Assembly: GCA_945878845.1 (NCBI GenBank)
Contig: CAMCUB010000004.1
Coordinates: forward strand, 1 to 64,000
DNA: 64,000 nucleotides
Source: Erythrobacter sanguineus
GTDB taxonomy: Bacteria; Pseudomonadota; Alphaproteobacteria; Sphingomonadales; Sphingomonadaceae
Reading direction: 5' to 3'
The notes below the pieces were generated by a model. The model worked only from the letters and a program-made list of their open reading frames with translations, ran no database searches and was not told the DNA's origin. The position numbers and the translations under genes are program-made. Shown here in pieces: positions 1-9,543 of the stretch (position 1 is the first letter of the stretch; each line of letters opens with the position of its first letter).

Positions 1-24
1 GCGGGGGCACGCGCCGCAAAGGGG

Positions 25-58
25 AAAGCCGGCAGGGGGCGACCTGCCGGCTTTTTCT
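25..58 (+). terminator. Rho-independent terminator of a plus-strand gene left of the window
   Basis: A 12-base inverted repeat (AAAGCCGGCAGG / CCTGCCGGCTTT) with a 6-base loop is followed on the plus strand by CTTTTTCTTT. The T-run favours termination of rightward transcription entering from the left edge. On the minus strand the stem is followed by TTTCCCCTTT, so it may also serve the convergent M16 peptidase gene that ends a few bases away. Confidence 0.8.
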
Positions 59-62
59 TTGC

Positions 63-2969
63 CTATGGCTTGAGGGCGCCCTCGTCGGCCGTGGCGCCTG
101 CGGCTTCGGGAACGACCACGAAACGCACCGCCGCCCCGGGCGCGAGATAGCGCAGCGCGGCCTGATGGATGTCCTCCGGCGTGATGGCGCGGATCACATC
201 GGGCGCGGCGAGGAAGCGGTCGAGCCTTTGCGGCTCGCTCTGCGCGCGGGCGGCGAGGCCCAGCCACCCGCCGAGGTCCTTGAGGTAGTTGTTATATTCC
301 TCGAGATAGGGTTTGCGCGCCCGATCGATCACGTCGGCATCGAGCGGAGCGGCGCGCAAATCCGCGACCAGCGCGTCGACCGCATCGCGCGTTGCCGCGG
401 TCTTGTCAGCCGCCACCGAGGCGCTGATCGTGAAGGTGCCGAAGCCCGGATAGTGGTGGCTGGTGTTCGATCTGGCCGAGGGCGAATAGGTCTGCCCCAG
501 CTTCTCGCGCAACCGGTCGGTGAGTTCGAGCCGCACAATCCGCCCGAGCAGTTCGAGCCGCTGGTCTTCGGCCGCATCGCTGTCGTCGGTGGTCGGCCAG
601 ACCCATTGCAACAGCGCCTGATCGGGCTCGCCCTTGTGGGTGATCCGGTGCTCGCCGCGCGCGGGGGTGAAACTGCGCGTGCGGTTGTCGGCGCGGGGGT
701 TGAAGGCGGGCTCACGCGGGCCGAGCGCGCCCAGCGTGGCGGCCACCGCAGCAATCGCGGCGTCCTCGTCAAGATCGCCGACCAGTGCGATCTCGATCGC
801 GCCCTTCGCGAGCCGGTCGTCGAGCAGACCACGCAGCTGCGCGTAATCGAGCGCGAAGAAGGCCTCGCGCGGTTGCAGGCTGAAGCGCGGGTCATTGTCC
901 GACAGGATCGCCCCGCTCGCCGCCGAAAGCGCGCGGTCGGGGGTGGAATCGAGCGTATTGAAGAAGTTGTCGATGTTCTTGCGGAACCGCTCGACCGCCT
1001 CGGGCCGGTAGCCCGGATCGGTCAGCGTTGCCGCCAGCACCTGCAATTGCAGCGCCAGATCGCGCGGGGTGGTGGTGGCCGAGGCGATGAAGGCTTCGGT
1101 GTCGGTGCCGAGCCCGAAGCTGACACTGCGCCCGGCGAGCACGCTCGCCAGCTCGTCCTGGCTATGCTTGCCGAGCCCGCCTGCGGGCAGGGCGTTGGCG
1201 AGGTAGACCGCCAGCGGCGCCTCGCGCGTGTTCATCAGATCGCCCCCGTCGACCGCGAGCGCAAAGGCGATGCGATCCTTGCGCACGTCGGTCTTGCGCA
1301 GCGTCAGCCGCACGCCATTGGCAAAGCGCACCTCGCGCATGCCGAGGCGCGGGTCGACCTTGTCCGAGACGACCGTGCCGGCAGGGCCGAAATCGGTATA
1401 GCCGAAGGCGAGGGGGCCGTTGTCGACCGGCGCGGCGATCGCGAGAGCCATGCCGTCGTCGAAGGCTGCGCGCAAACCGGCCTCGCCGCCTTCGGGGGCT
1501 GTTCTGCCTTCGAAGCGGATCAGCGGCTCGGCGAGCGGCGCGGCGTCCTCGCGCAGCGCTTGCCACACCGCCTCGGGGGTGATCTCGGGCGCGAGGCGTT
1601 CGAATTCGGCGAGCGCGAAGTGGGGGGTGGTCGGCACCCGCTCGTCCGCCACCAGCGCGAGCGCGGCATTGGCGAACACCCCGTTGCCCCGCGTGTCGGC
1701 CGCTTTCACCGAGTTTTCGAGCGCGGTGCGGATATTGGCGAGCTGTTCGTCCACCTCGGCGCGGGTGAAGCCGTAGGTCATCGCCTGATTGACCTCGCGC
1801 ACCGCGGCAAGGACGCCCTTCTTCCATTCGCCATCGGCGCTGCTGATCGTGAAGCCGGTGATGCGCGCGTCTTCGAAGATGTCGCCCGACCCGAAGCTCG
1901 CGCCGCGGAACGGGGCGTCGGCCCCGCGCGCGAGGCGGGCAAGGCGGCGGCCGACGATGGCGTAGCCGATCGCGCGCAGCCGCTCGGCGCGGCGGGTGGC
2001 GATCGTGTCGGGCTCGTCGCACCACGGGGCGAGGCGGCTGATGGTGACGCTTTCGGGGAGCGCAGGATCGAGGTGGATGTCGGTCTGGCCCTTGAGGCTC
2101 ACGTCGATCGGCCCGGTTTGGGGCTGCGCGGGGGCGCCGCCGGCGGGTATCCAATCGGCGAAGCGCGCGCGGATCGCGGCCTCGACCACGGGGGCGGGGT
2201 AGTCGCCGACCACTAGCAGTACGGTGTTGGCGGGTCGGTAGGTACGCTCGTAGAGCGCGCGGATCTGCGCGGCGGTTGCGTTTTCCAGCACTTCAGCCGT
2301 GCCGATCGGCAGGCGGCGGCCGTAGCGGGCTTGCGGAGCGAGGAACGCGACACTGTCCTCGTAATTGCGCAGTTGGAAGCCCGCACGGTCTCGGCGTTCG
2401 GCGAGGATCACGCCGCGTTCGCGCGCGACCGCTTCCTCGGAGATGGTAAGCTCGCTCGCGGTCTCGCGCATCAACATCAGTGCGGTGCCCAGCAGCGCTT
2501 CGTCGTTGCGCGGCAGATTGAGCATGTAGGTAATGCTCTCATAGTCGGTCGAGGCGTTGGTATCGGCCCCGAAGGCCAGCCCCTCGCGTTCGAGCAGCTT
2601 GACCATCTCGCCTTCCGGGATGCCCTTGGAGCCGTTGAAGGCCATGTGTTCGAGAAAGTGCGAAAGACCGCGTTCGGTGTCGGCCTCCTCAAGCGCGCCC
2701 GAGCCGATGCGCATCCGCACCAGCGCAGTGCCGGCCGGGGTGGCGTTCTGACGGATGATGTAGCGCATGCCGTTGTCCAGCCGGCCGAAAACGTATCCGG
2801 GATCGACGGGCAGATCGCTCGCCTCGAACGGCCAGACGGGGGTGGGAGCAGGCGCGGGCGCCTCGGCCGCTGGCGCGGTCTCGGCGGCGTCCTGCGCGGC
2901 GAGCGCAGTGGTGAAGGGGAGCGGCGAGAGCGCCAGCAGCAAGCTGGCCGCAAGGGGAAAATTCCGCAT
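63..2969 (-). CDS. M16 family (insulinase/pitrilysin-like) zinc metallopeptidase, exported
   Basis: A 968-residue protein that degrades peptides in the periplasm. An N-terminal signal peptide (about residues 1-25, ending ALAA) precedes an Ala/Pro-rich linker. The inverted zinc motif HxxEH is visible as HFLEH at residues 104-108 in the first M16 domain. The length fits the two-module (active N-terminal plus inactive C-terminal half) organisation of the family. The ATG at 2969 is the only start that keeps a complete signal peptide. It is the last gene of a minus-strand run after purC, with an 85-base gap. The physiological substrate cannot be told from sequence. Confidence 0.9.
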   Translation of the reverse strand: MRNFPLAASLLLALSPLPFTTALAAQDAAETAPAAEAPAPAPTPVWPFEASDLPVDPGYVFGRLDNGMRYIIRQNATPAGTALVRMRIGSGALEEADTERGLSHFLEHMAFNGSKGIPEGEMVKLLEREGLAFGADTNASTDYESITYMLNLPRNDEALLGTALMLMRETASELTISEEAVARERGVILAERRDRAGFQLRNYEDSVAFLAPQARYGRRLPIGTAEVLENATAAQIRALYERTYRPANTVLLVVGDYPAPVVEAAIRARFADWIPAGGAPAQPQTGPIDVSLKGQTDIHLDPALPESVTISRLAPWCDEPDTIATRRAERLRAIGYAIVGRRLARLARGADAPFRGASFGSGDIFEDARITGFTISSADGEWKKGVLAAVREVNQAMTYGFTRAEVDEQLANIRTALENSVKAADTRGNGVFANAALALVADERVPTTPHFALAEFERLAPEITPEAVWQALREDAAPLAEPLIRFEGRTAPEGGEAGLRAAFDDGMALAIAAPVDNGPLAFGYTDFGPAGTVVSDKVDPRLGMREVRFANGVRLTLRKTDVRKDRIAFALAVDGGDLMNTREAPLAVYLANALPAGGLGKHSQDELASVLAGRSVSFGLGTDTEAFIASATTTPRDLALQLQVLAATLTDPGYRPEAVERFRKNIDNFFNTLDSTPDRALSAASGAILSDNDPRFSLQPREAFFALDYAQLRGLLDDRLAKGAIEIALVGDLDEDAAIAAVAATLGALGPREPAFNPRADNRTRSFTPARGEHRITHKGEPDQALLQWVWPTTDDSDAAEDQRLELLGRIVRLELTDRLREKLGQTYSPSARSNTSHHYPGFGTFTISASVAADKTAATRDAVDALVADLRAAPLDADVIDRARKPYLEEYNNYLKDLGGWLGLAARAQSEPQRLDRFLAAPDVIRAITPEDIHQAALRYLAPGAAVRFVVVPEAAGATADEGALKP

Positions 2970-3054
2970 GGATTTCAGGCGTCTCTCGCTTCGTTATCGG
3001 AACGCGCGAGACTAGCGGCTGAAACCGGCCTGTCAGCCTATTTCTGCTGCGGCG

Positions 3055-3858
3055 CTATTTCTTGAGGGGCGGTGGCCCGCGCAGGCGCGAGCGGGCGTGG
3101 GAGAGGTCGAACACCTCGCCCGGGCCATTGTCTTCCGCGCCCAGCAGACCGAGGCGGCGGGCGACTTCGCGATAGGCCTCTTCCTCGCCGCCAAGGTCGC
3201 GGCGGAAGCGATCCTTGTCGAGCTTCTCGCCGGTCGCCATGTCCCACAGTCGGCAGCCATCGGGGCTGATCTCGTCGGCAAGGATCACGCGGCTGTAATC
3301 GCCATCATAAAGGCGCCCGAATTCGAGCTTGAAGTCGATCAACCGGATGTCGATCGCGGCGAACATCCCGCACAGGAAGTCGTTGATGCGGATCGCCATC
3401 GAGGAGATGTCGTGCATCTCGTCGTTCGAGGCCCAGTTGAAGCAGGCGATGTGCTCTTCGGCCACGAGCGGATCGCCCAGCGCATCGTCCTTGTAATAAT
3501 ATTCGATGAGCGTGTGCGGCAGCGGCTCGCCTTCCTCGATCCCGAGGCGCTTGCTGATCGAGCCGGCCGCGACGTTGCGCACCACCACTTCGAGCGGGAT
3601 GATGTCGACCTGCCGGATCAGCTGCTCGCGCATGTTGAGGCGGCGGATGAAGTGGGTGGGGATGCCGATATGGCCGAGGCGGGTGAAGACGTGCTCGCTG
3701 ATGCGATTATTGATCACCCCCTTGCCGTTGATCGTGCCCTTCTTCTCGGCATTGAACGCGGTCGCGTCATCCTTGAAGTACTGGATCAGTGTGCCGGGCT
3801 CCGGACCCTCATAGAGGATCTTGGCCTTGCCTTCGTAGATCTTGGTGCGGCGGGACAT
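3055..3858 (-). CDS. purC: Phosphoribosylaminoimidazole-succinocarboxamide synthase (SAICAR synthase)
   Basis: Condenses CAIR with aspartate using ATP in de novo purine synthesis, in the cytoplasm. The N-terminal KIYEGKAK signature (residues 6-13) and conserved stretches such as RNVAAGS and the LIDFKLEFG / LADEISPD region are present. At 267 residues it is slightly longer than the usual 235-255 because of a C-terminal tail after the SAICAR synthase fold. The ATG at 3858 directly precedes the conserved N-terminus. It lies just downstream of tRNA-Phe in the same direction. Confidence 0.96.
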   Translation of the reverse strand: MSRRTKIYEGKAKILYEGPEPGTLIQYFKDDATAFNAEKKGTINGKGVINNRISEHVFTRLGHIGIPTHFIRRLNMREQLIRQVDIIPLEVVVRNVAAGSISKRLGIEEGEPLPHTLIEYYYKDDALGDPLVAEEHIACFNWASNDEMHDISSMAIRINDFLCGMFAAIDIRLIDFKLEFGRLYDGDYSRVILADEISPDGCRLWDMATGEKLDKDRFRRDLGGEEEAYREVARRLGLLGAEDNGPGEVFDLSHARSRLRGPPPLKK

Positions 3859-3881
3859 CGGCAGTTTCCCTTTTCAGCGAA

Positions 3882-3956
3882 TGGTGCCCGGGGGCGGATT
3901 TGAACCACCGACACGCGGATTTTCAATCCGCTGCTCTACCCCTGAGCTACCCGGGC
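3882..3956 (-). tRNA. tRNA-Phe (GAA), CCA encoded
   Basis: The minus strand folds into a complete cloverleaf. The acceptor stem is GCCCGGG/CCCGGGC with discriminator A and an encoded CCA end. The D-arm contains AGCTCAGGGGTAGAGC. The anticodon stem GCGGA/TCCGC holds the loop TTGAAAA, anticodon GAA. The T-arm GGTGG/CCGCC has loop TTCAAAT and one G-U pair. Total length is 75 bases including CCA. Confidence 0.97.
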
Positions 3957-4098
3957 ATTCGCTGCGAGCGACGGGGAGATGCCATTCGGCTGCCCCGGCG
4001 AGCAAATGAGAGCGGCCCTATGGCGAAGGCGGCAGGGGTTGGCAAGGGGCTTTTGTCCACAAATTCGCCCCCCGGGCCGCAGGATCGTCACCCGCGCC

Positions 4099-4284
4099 TC
4101 AATCCTGCTCGCGCCAGCTTTCCTGCGCCACTTCGTCCGGATCGGCAGGCGGGCCGGGGACGGCGTAGGAATCCGAGAACCAGCGCGCCAGATCGCGGTC
4201 GCGGCAGCGCTGCGAACAGAAGGGGTGATGTTCGGGCCGGCGCGGCTTGCGGCAGATCGGGCAAGGTTTCGAGGCGAGTGTCAT
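4099..4284 (-). CDS. yacG: YacG-family zinc-finger protein (DNA gyrase inhibitor family)
   Basis: A 61-residue zinc-binding protein. The family is described as binding DNA gyrase and inhibiting it. Four cysteines form the expected knuckle: Cys8 and Cys11 in CPIC, Cys23 and Cys27 in CSQRC, followed by the usual DLARWFSDSYAVPG stretch. The ATG at 4284 overlaps the stop of the upstream RNase E/G-like gene in an ATGA junction, so the two are translationally coupled. The infA-maf-RNase-yacG-tRNA-Phe order is familiar from sphingomonads. Confidence 0.93.
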   Translation of the reverse strand: MTLASKPCPICRKPRRPEHHPFCSQRCRDRDLARWFSDSYAVPGPPADPDEVAQESWREQD

Positions 4285-5243
4285 GCATCCAGAAGCTGGG
4301 CATTGGCGGCCTCAATGGCAAGCCCGGGATCGGTCGCAATCCGCACCTCGCGTCCGGTGCGGCGGGCGAGTTCCTCCAGCCACGGCTGCTTGAGCTTGGC
4401 CGTGAGCGCGGGATGCACCGTCAGCTGAAGCACGCGGCCCGTGCCCGTGTCCACTGCCAGCTCCGCCCGGCGCAGCGCCATGCGCGCGGCCATGCCGAGC
4501 CTTGCGGTGGCGAATCGGTGGAGCAACGAGGGCCCCTCGAGCCGCGCGACCAGCTGGACGAAGCCGAAGCCGTTCATCGCGGTGCGTTCATGCGGCCAGT
4601 CGGCGAGCGCCGCGTCCAACGCCGTATCGACCGCGCGGCGATCCTCCTTGGTCAGGAGCGTGGGGAAATCGATGCCGATATTGCCGCCAAGGTCGAACCA
4701 CGCCAGCGCCTGCGCGATGGCAGGGACGGCGGCCAGCGCCACCTCGCGCGGGGAGCCGATCCCATCGATGTCGATCACGGTCATGGCGGGGGTGACGCTG
4801 ACGAGGATCTCGCCCCCCGGGAATTCGAGGTTTGCCGAGGAGGCGCCGTGCCAGACCTCTTCCCACAGGCCTGCGGGGAAGCGCCGGACAACGCGGCCCT
4901 CGGGCCAGCCGCTGACGGGTGATGGGGCGTCCGACGCCGCAAAGCGCGCCTGCGCCCGTTTCAGCCTCCCCCGCTCGGCGATCGGGGCTCGGGTGATGAC
5001 GAGGTCGAGGCTCTGTCCTTCGGTAATGTGCGGGGGCAAGTGATCGACCAGCGCCTCGGTGCCATTGCCCAGCAACGCGACCCCGCGGCGCGTGCCCTTG
5101 AGCTTGGCGCTGAGTTTACCGGTCGTCCGAGTGCCTGCGGCGAGGTCCCCCGGCCACATCAGTCTGGCGGCCAGCACCTGCTCGCCTTCAACAAGCAGCG
5201 CGCGGGTTTCGCCGATGCCTTCCTCGATCAGCCACTCAGCCAA
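4281..5243 (-). CDS. RNase E/G-family protein, short form
   Basis: Related to the catalytic core of RNase E/G but only 320 residues against about 490 or more for RNase G. The core stretch with VIDIDG and GNIGIDF corresponds to the two segments that carry the catalytic aspartates in RNase E. The N-terminal part resembles a degenerate S1-like region (LDLVITRAPIAERGRLKRA). I see no CPxCxG zinc-link motif, so the usual tetramerisation module is missing and activity is uncertain. The start is TTG at 5243, overlapping the maf stop by 8 bases. It is the third gene of the infA-maf-RNase-yacG operon. Confidence 0.8.
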   Translation of the reverse strand: MAEWLIEEGIGETRALLVEGEQVLAARLMWPGDLAAGTRTTGKLSAKLKGTRRGVALLGNGTEALVDHLPPHITEGQSLDLVITRAPIAERGRLKRAQARFAASDAPSPVSGWPEGRVVRRFPAGLWEEVWHGASSANLEFPGGEILVSVTPAMTVIDIDGIGSPREVALAAVPAIAQALAWFDLGGNIGIDFPTLLTKEDRRAVDTALDAALADWPHERTAMNGFGFVQLVARLEGPSLLHRFATARLGMAARMALRRAELAVDTGTGRVLQLTVHPALTAKLKQPWLEELARRTGREVRIATDPGLAIEAANAQLLDA

Positions 5244-5808
5244 TCTGGAACCCCGCGGCCTTGAGCAGCGCGCGGGTGTGGTAGAGCGGCAGGCCCATCA
5301 CGCCCGAATGGCTGCCCCTGATCCACGCGATCAGCCCCTCGGCCGCGCCCTGGATCGCATAGCCGCCCGCCTTGCCGCGCCATTCGCCGCCCGCAAGATA
5401 GGCCGCGATCTCTTCGGAGGAGAGCCGCTTGAAGCACACCACGGTCTCGTCGAGCCGCTCGCGCAAACTGCCGTCGGGTGCGCGCAGCACCACGCTCGAG
5501 AGCACCTGATGGCGCCGCCCGCTCATCAGTTCGAGGCAGGCGCGCGCTTCGGCTTCGGTTTCGGTCTTGGGGAGGATGCGGCGGCCCACCGCGACCACCG
5601 TGTCGCCCGCCAGCACGAAGCCGGGGGCGTCAACGGCCAGCGCCTTCTCGCGCCCCATGCGCAGCGCATAGGTGCGGGGGAGTTCGAGCTTGCCGGGCGT
5701 CTCGTCGATGTCGGCCGGAACCACGGCGTCAGGCGCGAGGCCCAGCCGCGCGAGCAACTCGCGCCGCCGGGGCGAAGCCGAGGCCAGTGTCAGATGGGAA
5801 GAGCCCAT
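5236..5808 (-). CDS. maf: Maf-like nucleoside triphosphate pyrophosphatase
   Basis: A 190-residue house-cleaning enzyme that hydrolyses dTTP/UTP or modified nucleotides to monophosphates, keeping them out of nucleic acids. The N-terminal LASASPRRRELL is the family substrate-binding signature, and AGDTVVAVG and the SGRRHQVLS region follow in order. The ATG at 5808 precedes the signature by only a few residues. It lies 18 bases after infA in the same direction. Which of the two Maf subfamilies (dTTP/UTP versus m7GTP) it belongs to is not settled here. Confidence 0.93.
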   Translation of the reverse strand: MGSSHLTLASASPRRRELLARLGLAPDAVVPADIDETPGKLELPRTYALRMGREKALAVDAPGFVLAGDTVVAVGRRILPKTETEAEARACLELMSGRRHQVLSSVVLRAPDGSLRERLDETVVCFKRLSSEEIAAYLAGGEWRGKAGGYAIQGAAEGLIAWIRGSHSGVMGLPLYHTRALLKAAGFQIG

Positions 5809-5826
5809 GCCGCGGGCCCCCTGGCC

Positions 5827-6072
5827 CTATTGCGGGCCGGGGCCGCCGCGACCCGGCATGAAGCGGTAAGTGATGCGCGCCTTGGTCAGGTCATAGGGCG
5901 TGAGTTCGCACAGCACTTCATCGCCCACCAGCACGCGGATGCGGTTCTTGCGCATCTTGCCTGCGGTGTGGCCGAGCACTTCATGGCCGTTTTCAAGCTC
6001 CACCCGGAACATCGCATTGGGCAGCAATTCAACCACGCGCCCGCGCATTTCGAGGAGTTCTTCCTTGGCCAT
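5827..6072 (-). CDS. infA: Translation initiation factor IF-1
   Basis: An 81-residue S1/OB-fold protein that occupies the ribosomal A site during initiation. It is nearly canonical from [11 protein letters not shown] through GRGG. The last residues (GPGPQ) extend it beyond the common 72-residue form. In the ORF track it is hidden inside a longer open frame (5827-6843). The ATG at 6072 is fixed by the family N-terminus and by an AGGGA ribosome-binding site about 6 bases upstream. It heads the infA-maf-RNase-yacG operon. Confidence 0.97.
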   Translation of the reverse strand: MAKEELLEMRGRVVELLPNAMFRVELENGHEVLGHTAGKMRKNRIRVLVGDEVLCELTPYDLTKARITYRFMPGRGGPGPQ

Positions 6073-6309
6073 GTATTCCCTTTGGTTTTCGTTGCGGCGC
6101 ACAATACGCCCGTCGATGCGAGGCAGCGCTTTAGCGATGCGGGAACCAAAAGGGAAGGCTCGTGCGTTAGTGCGATACTGACGGACCCGAAGCACCGGTC
6201 CGGTCCGGGGAGGACGCGCATCTCCGGGCCGGCCTTGTGCGTATCCGTATCGTCTCGCGGGAGCGGTAACAGCCGCCCCGACGCCCAATGCTGCAACCGA
6301 AGGGACTAC
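6073..6309. promoter_or_regulatory. Divergent intergenic region between infA and the TonB-dependent receptor
   Basis: 237 bases without a supportable gene. It must hold the leftward promoter for infA and the rightward promoter for the receptor gene. A ribosome-binding site AGGGA lies 5 bases before the receptor ATG. A GC-rich stretch near 6195-6235 has several imperfect inverted repeats (CCGGTCCGG, TCTCCGGGCCGG), but I cannot assign an operator. Confidence 0.5.
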
Positions 6310-9300
6310 ATGAACCTCTCCCCGCTTACCCGCGCGTCCTTGCGCGCCGGCACCTGCGCGCTTGGGCTTGCGCTTGCCCTGCCGCTGGCAGCTGCCGATG
6401 CCGAAACCGCCGTCCAGCCCCAGCCCGAACCGGCTGCGCAGCCCGAGCCCGAAGAGCCCGAGAGCGCCAGCGACACCGCTGCAGGCGTGAACGAAATCGT
6501 GGTGCGTTCGGGCCGGGTGCGCGGGCAGCTGTTCGTCGATCAGGCCCCGCTGCTCCAGCTCGACGAGGCCGCGATCGCAGCCGAGGGCGTGACCTCGATC
6601 ACCGATCTCATCGCCCAGATCAGCGCGCGCACCGGCTCGGCGCGCGGGCGCGGGGGCGGCGGGCAGCCGGTGATCCTCGTCAACGGGATCCGCATCGGAT
6701 CTTTCCGCGAATTCGCCAACTACCCGCCCGAAGCGCTCGCCAAGGTCGAGGTGTTCCCCGAGGAAGTCGCCCAGCGCTTCGGCTTTCCGCCCGATCGCCG
6801 CGTCATCAACCTGATCCTCAAGGACAATTATTCGAACCGCCAAGCCGATCTGGAGCTCGAGGCACCCTCGCGCGGAGGCTATTCGCGCAACGAGCAGCAG
6901 CTCGGCATCCTCAAGATCGCTAACGGCGGCCGGATCAATGCCAGTGTGCGGGTCGAGGACACGACGCTGCTGACCGAGGCGGAACGCGATGTGCCGCAGA
7001 CCGCGGGCTCGCAGTCGCTGGTCGCGGGCGATCCCGATCAGGCCGAGTTCCGCAGCCTGCTGGCCGACAGCTTCGGGCTCGATGCCAATGTCTCATGGGC
7101 CAAGGCGATCATCGACAGCGGGACGTCGCTGTCTGCCAACCTTAACTACGCCCGCAACGAGAGCCGCAGCCTTGACGGGCTCAACACCGTGACGCTGACC
7201 TCGCCCACCGGCACCAGCGCATTGCGCACTTTCGGCGCCGACACCCCGCTGGCCCGGCGCACGTCGAGCGATACCATCTCGGCCGCCGGATCGATCAACC
7301 AGCCGCTCAATGCCTTCCGCCTGACGACCACCTTTGACGGCTCGTTCAGCGAGAGCACGACCGAGATCGACCGGCGGCTTGGGACCGCGCAGCTCCAGAC
7401 GTTCCGCGATGCTGCTGCGGCCGGCACGCTGGCGATCACCGGCCCGCTGCCGACGAGCGCCGACAACGGCTTCGATGTCGCGCTGCGCCGGACGATCACC
7501 ACCGAGACCCAGGCGACCCTCGAAGGCCCGCTCGCCGACCTTCCCGCCGGTGAAGTGCTGGCGACCTTCGACTTGGGCCTCGACTGGCGCCGGATCGAAA
7601 GCAGCGACACGCGCTCGGCGACGGCCGCCGAGCTGACCCGCCGCCGCCTGTCGACCGGCGCCAATCTGGTGGTGCCTCTGACCAGCGGGCGCGAGGAATT
7701 CCTCGACGGGCTGGGCGACTTCACGCTCAACCTTCAGGCCGGGCTCGAGGACCTCAGCGATTTCGGCATGTTGGGGGACTGGAACGCCGGGATCACGTGG
7801 AAGCCCACCGACGGGCTCGACCTGTCGGCGACCTATATCTGGCGCGAGGTTGCGCCGTCGCTTTCGGCGCTGGGCGATCCGCAAGTCGACAACCTCAACG
7901 TGCCGGTGTTCGATTTCGTGCGCGGCGAGACGGTGCTGGCGACGGTGCGGACGGGGGGCAATCCCGATCTCCCGCCCGAAACCCAGCGCGACTGGAAGTT
8001 CTCGGCCAACTGGGAGCTGCCGTTCTGGAAGGACGCGCGCCTGACGGTCGACTACATCATGAACCGCTCGGATAACGTGGTGAGCAGCTTCCCGCAGATC
8101 ACCGCCGAGACCGAGGCGGCCTTCCCCGGCCGGGTGACGCGCGATGCGAGCGGCCGGGTGGTGCGGGTTGACCGGCGCTCGGTGAGCTTTGCCGAGACCA
8201 AGGCGGACCGCATCCAGTTCACCTTCTCCACCAATGGCAGCATCGGCGGCGGCGAGGGCGGCGGCTTCGGCGGCGGTCGCTTCGGCGGCGGCGGTGCGCC
8301 TGCTGCTCCGGCTGCGGCCCAGCCGGCTCCGCCCACCACCGGCCCGGCGCCCGCGCCCCAGCCCGGCCCCGGTGGGCCGCCTGCCGGAGGCCCCGGCGCT
8401 GGTTTCGCGCCCACCGCCGAGCAGCGCGAGCAGTTCATGGCCTTCCGCGCGCGCCTGTGCGCCGATGACGGGCAGGCCTTCCTCGAAAAGCTCGTCGCCG
8501 CGATCGACAGCGGGGCGGACATCTCCGCAGAATATCCCGGGGTCGATCCCCAGCGCCTTGCGCCGATGCTGGCGCGGTTGCGGGGGGCTGACGGCAAGGT
8601 CGACCCGGCCCGCCTGGCCCAGTTCCGGACCCGGATCTGCAGCATCGACCCGATGCTGATGGGCGGCGGTGCTCCCGGCGCACCCCGCGTCGCGATGGTT
8701 AACATCACCCCCGATCCCAACGCACCGGCTGGACAAAGCGGGCCGCCGCCTGCCTTCGCCGCCTTCCGGGAACGCGCCTGCGGGCCCGATGGCAACGCCG
8801 CGATTGCCGCGCTGATCGCCAAGATCGATCGCGGCGAGGACATCTCGGCCGAGCTTCCCGGCGTCGACCCCGCCTTCATCAAGCTGGCGCTCGACCGTTC
8901 GCGCCTGCCCGACGGCACGCTCCCGCCCGAGGCGATTGCGCAATTCCAGCAGCGCTTCTGCGCGGCCGCGCCCCCGGCTGGCGCACCGGCGGGTGGCGCT
9001 CCCGGCGGCGCTCCGGGTGGGGCACCTGCCGGCGGCCCCGCCTTCAACCCGCTTGGTGGTCGCAACTTCCAGGGTTGGCGCTACTTCTTCAACCTGACCC
9101 ACACGATCGAGCTCGCCAACGAGATCCTCATCGCCCCCGGTCTCAATCCACTCGACCAGCTCGACGGCGAGGCGACCAGCGCGTTCGGCCAGCCGCGCCA
9201 TTCGAGCCGCCTCGAGGCCGGCCTGTTCGGCAAGGGCGTGGGCTTCCGCCTGTCGGGCGTCTACACCGGCGAGACCCGGCTCGATGGCACGCTTGCCGCG

Positions 9301-9543
9301 AACGACCTGTTCTTCGACGACATCGTCACCTTCAACCTGCGCGTCTTTGCCAACATGGGCGAGGTGACGGGCAAGAACGAGGGGCTGTGGAAGGACTTCC
9401 GCATCAGCCTCGTGGCCGACAACGTGTTCGACGCGCAGCGCCGGGTGCGTTACGGGGCGGGCGAGACGCCGGTCAACTACAACCCCTTCGTGATCGACCC
9501 GCTGGGGCTCTATCTCGGGATCGATCTGCGCAAGCTGTTCTAG
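6310..9543 (+). CDS. TonB-dependent receptor with an inserted Gly/Pro-rich, duplicated module
   Basis: An outer-membrane receptor of 1077 residues. A signal peptide (about 1-30, ending LAAADA) is followed by a Pro/Glu linker, a plug domain ([38 protein letters not shown]) and a long beta-barrel, with the C-terminus DLRKLF ending in the aromatic residue typical of barrels. Between about residues 640 and 915 the barrel is interrupted by Gly/Pro/Ala-rich linkers surrounding two homologous 69-residue modules (separate entries). The ORF track start at 5059 is spurious. The ATG at 6310 with AGGGA upstream precedes the signal peptide. The stop overlaps the stop of the convergent gene in CTAG. The substrate is unknown. 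Confidence 0.88.
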   Translation: MNLSPLTRASLRAGTCALGLALALPLAAADAETAVQPQPEPAAQPEPEEPESASDTAAGVNEIVVRSGRVRGQLFVDQAPLLQLDEAAIAAEGVTSITDLIAQISARTGSARGRGGGGQPVILVNGIRIGSFREFANYPPEALAKVEVFPEEVAQRFGFPPDRRVINLILKDNYSNRQADLELEAPSRGGYSRNEQQLGILKIANGGRINASVRVEDTTLLTEAERDVPQTAGSQSLVAGDPDQAEFRSLLADSFGLDANVSWAKAIIDSGTSLSANLNYARNESRSLDGLNTVTLTSPTGTSALRTFGADTPLARRTSSDTISAAGSINQPLNAFRLTTTFDGSFSESTTEIDRRLGTAQLQTFRDAAAAGTLAITGPLPTSADNGFDVALRRTITTETQATLEGPLADLPAGEVLATFDLGLDWRRIESSDTRSATAAELTRRRLSTGANLVVPLTSGREEFLDGLGDFTLNLQAGLEDLSDFGMLGDWNAGITWKPTDGLDLSATYIWREVAPSLSALGDPQVDNLNVPVFDFVRGETVLATVRTGGNPDLPPETQRDWKFSANWELPFWKDARLTVDYIMNRSDNVVSSFPQITAETEAAFPGRVTRDASGRVVRVDRRSVSFAETKADRIQFTFSTNGSIGGGEGGGFGGGRFGGGGAPAAPAAAQPAPPTTGPAPAPQPGPGGPPAGGPGAGFAPTAEQREQFMAFRARLCADDGQAFLEKLVAAIDSGADISAEYPGVDPQRLAPMLARLRGADGKVDPARLAQFRTRICSIDPMLMGGGAPGAPRVAMVNITPDPNAPAGQSGPPPAFAAFRERACGPDGNAAIAALIAKIDRGEDISAELPGVDPAFIKLALDRSRLPDGTLPPEAIAQFQQRFCAAAPPAGAPAGGAPGGAPGGAPAGGPAFNPLGGRNFQGWRYFFNLTHTIELANEILIAPGLNPLDQLDGEATSAFGQPRHSSRLEAGLFGKGVGFRLSGVYTGETRLDGTLAANDLFFDDIVTFNLRVFANMGEVTGKNEGLWKDFRISLVADNVFDAQRRVRYGAGETPVNYNPFVIDPLGLYLGIDLRKLF
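8434..8640 (+). repeat. First copy of the 69-residue Cys-bounded module in the TonB receptor
   Basis: Encodes 69 residues starting FMAFRARLC and ending FRTRIC. It aligns without gaps to the second copy, with 35 of 69 residues identical by eye. Each copy has one Cys near each end (positions 9 and 69), plus the shared core DISAExPGVDP. Flanking sequence is Gly/Pro/Ala-rich linker. Confidence 0.85.
8755..8961 (+). repeat. Second copy of the 69-residue Cys-bounded module in the TonB receptor
   Basis: Encodes 69 residues starting FAAFRERAC and ending FQQRFC, exactly the same length as the first copy and starting 321 bases after it. The conserved core [11 protein letters not shown] and the two end cysteines suggest an independently folding, possibly disulfide-closed helical unit. 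Confidence 0.85.

Noticed and set aside
4053-4061. DnaA-box-like TTGTCCACA near tRNA-Phe
   Set aside because: A single copy with no AT-rich region or replication genes nearby, so it is not evidence for an origin.
5059-6309. N-terminal extension of the 1494-residue ORF before the TonB receptor
   Set aside because: It runs antisense through maf and infA. The receptor signal peptide starts at 6310 behind a ribosome-binding site.
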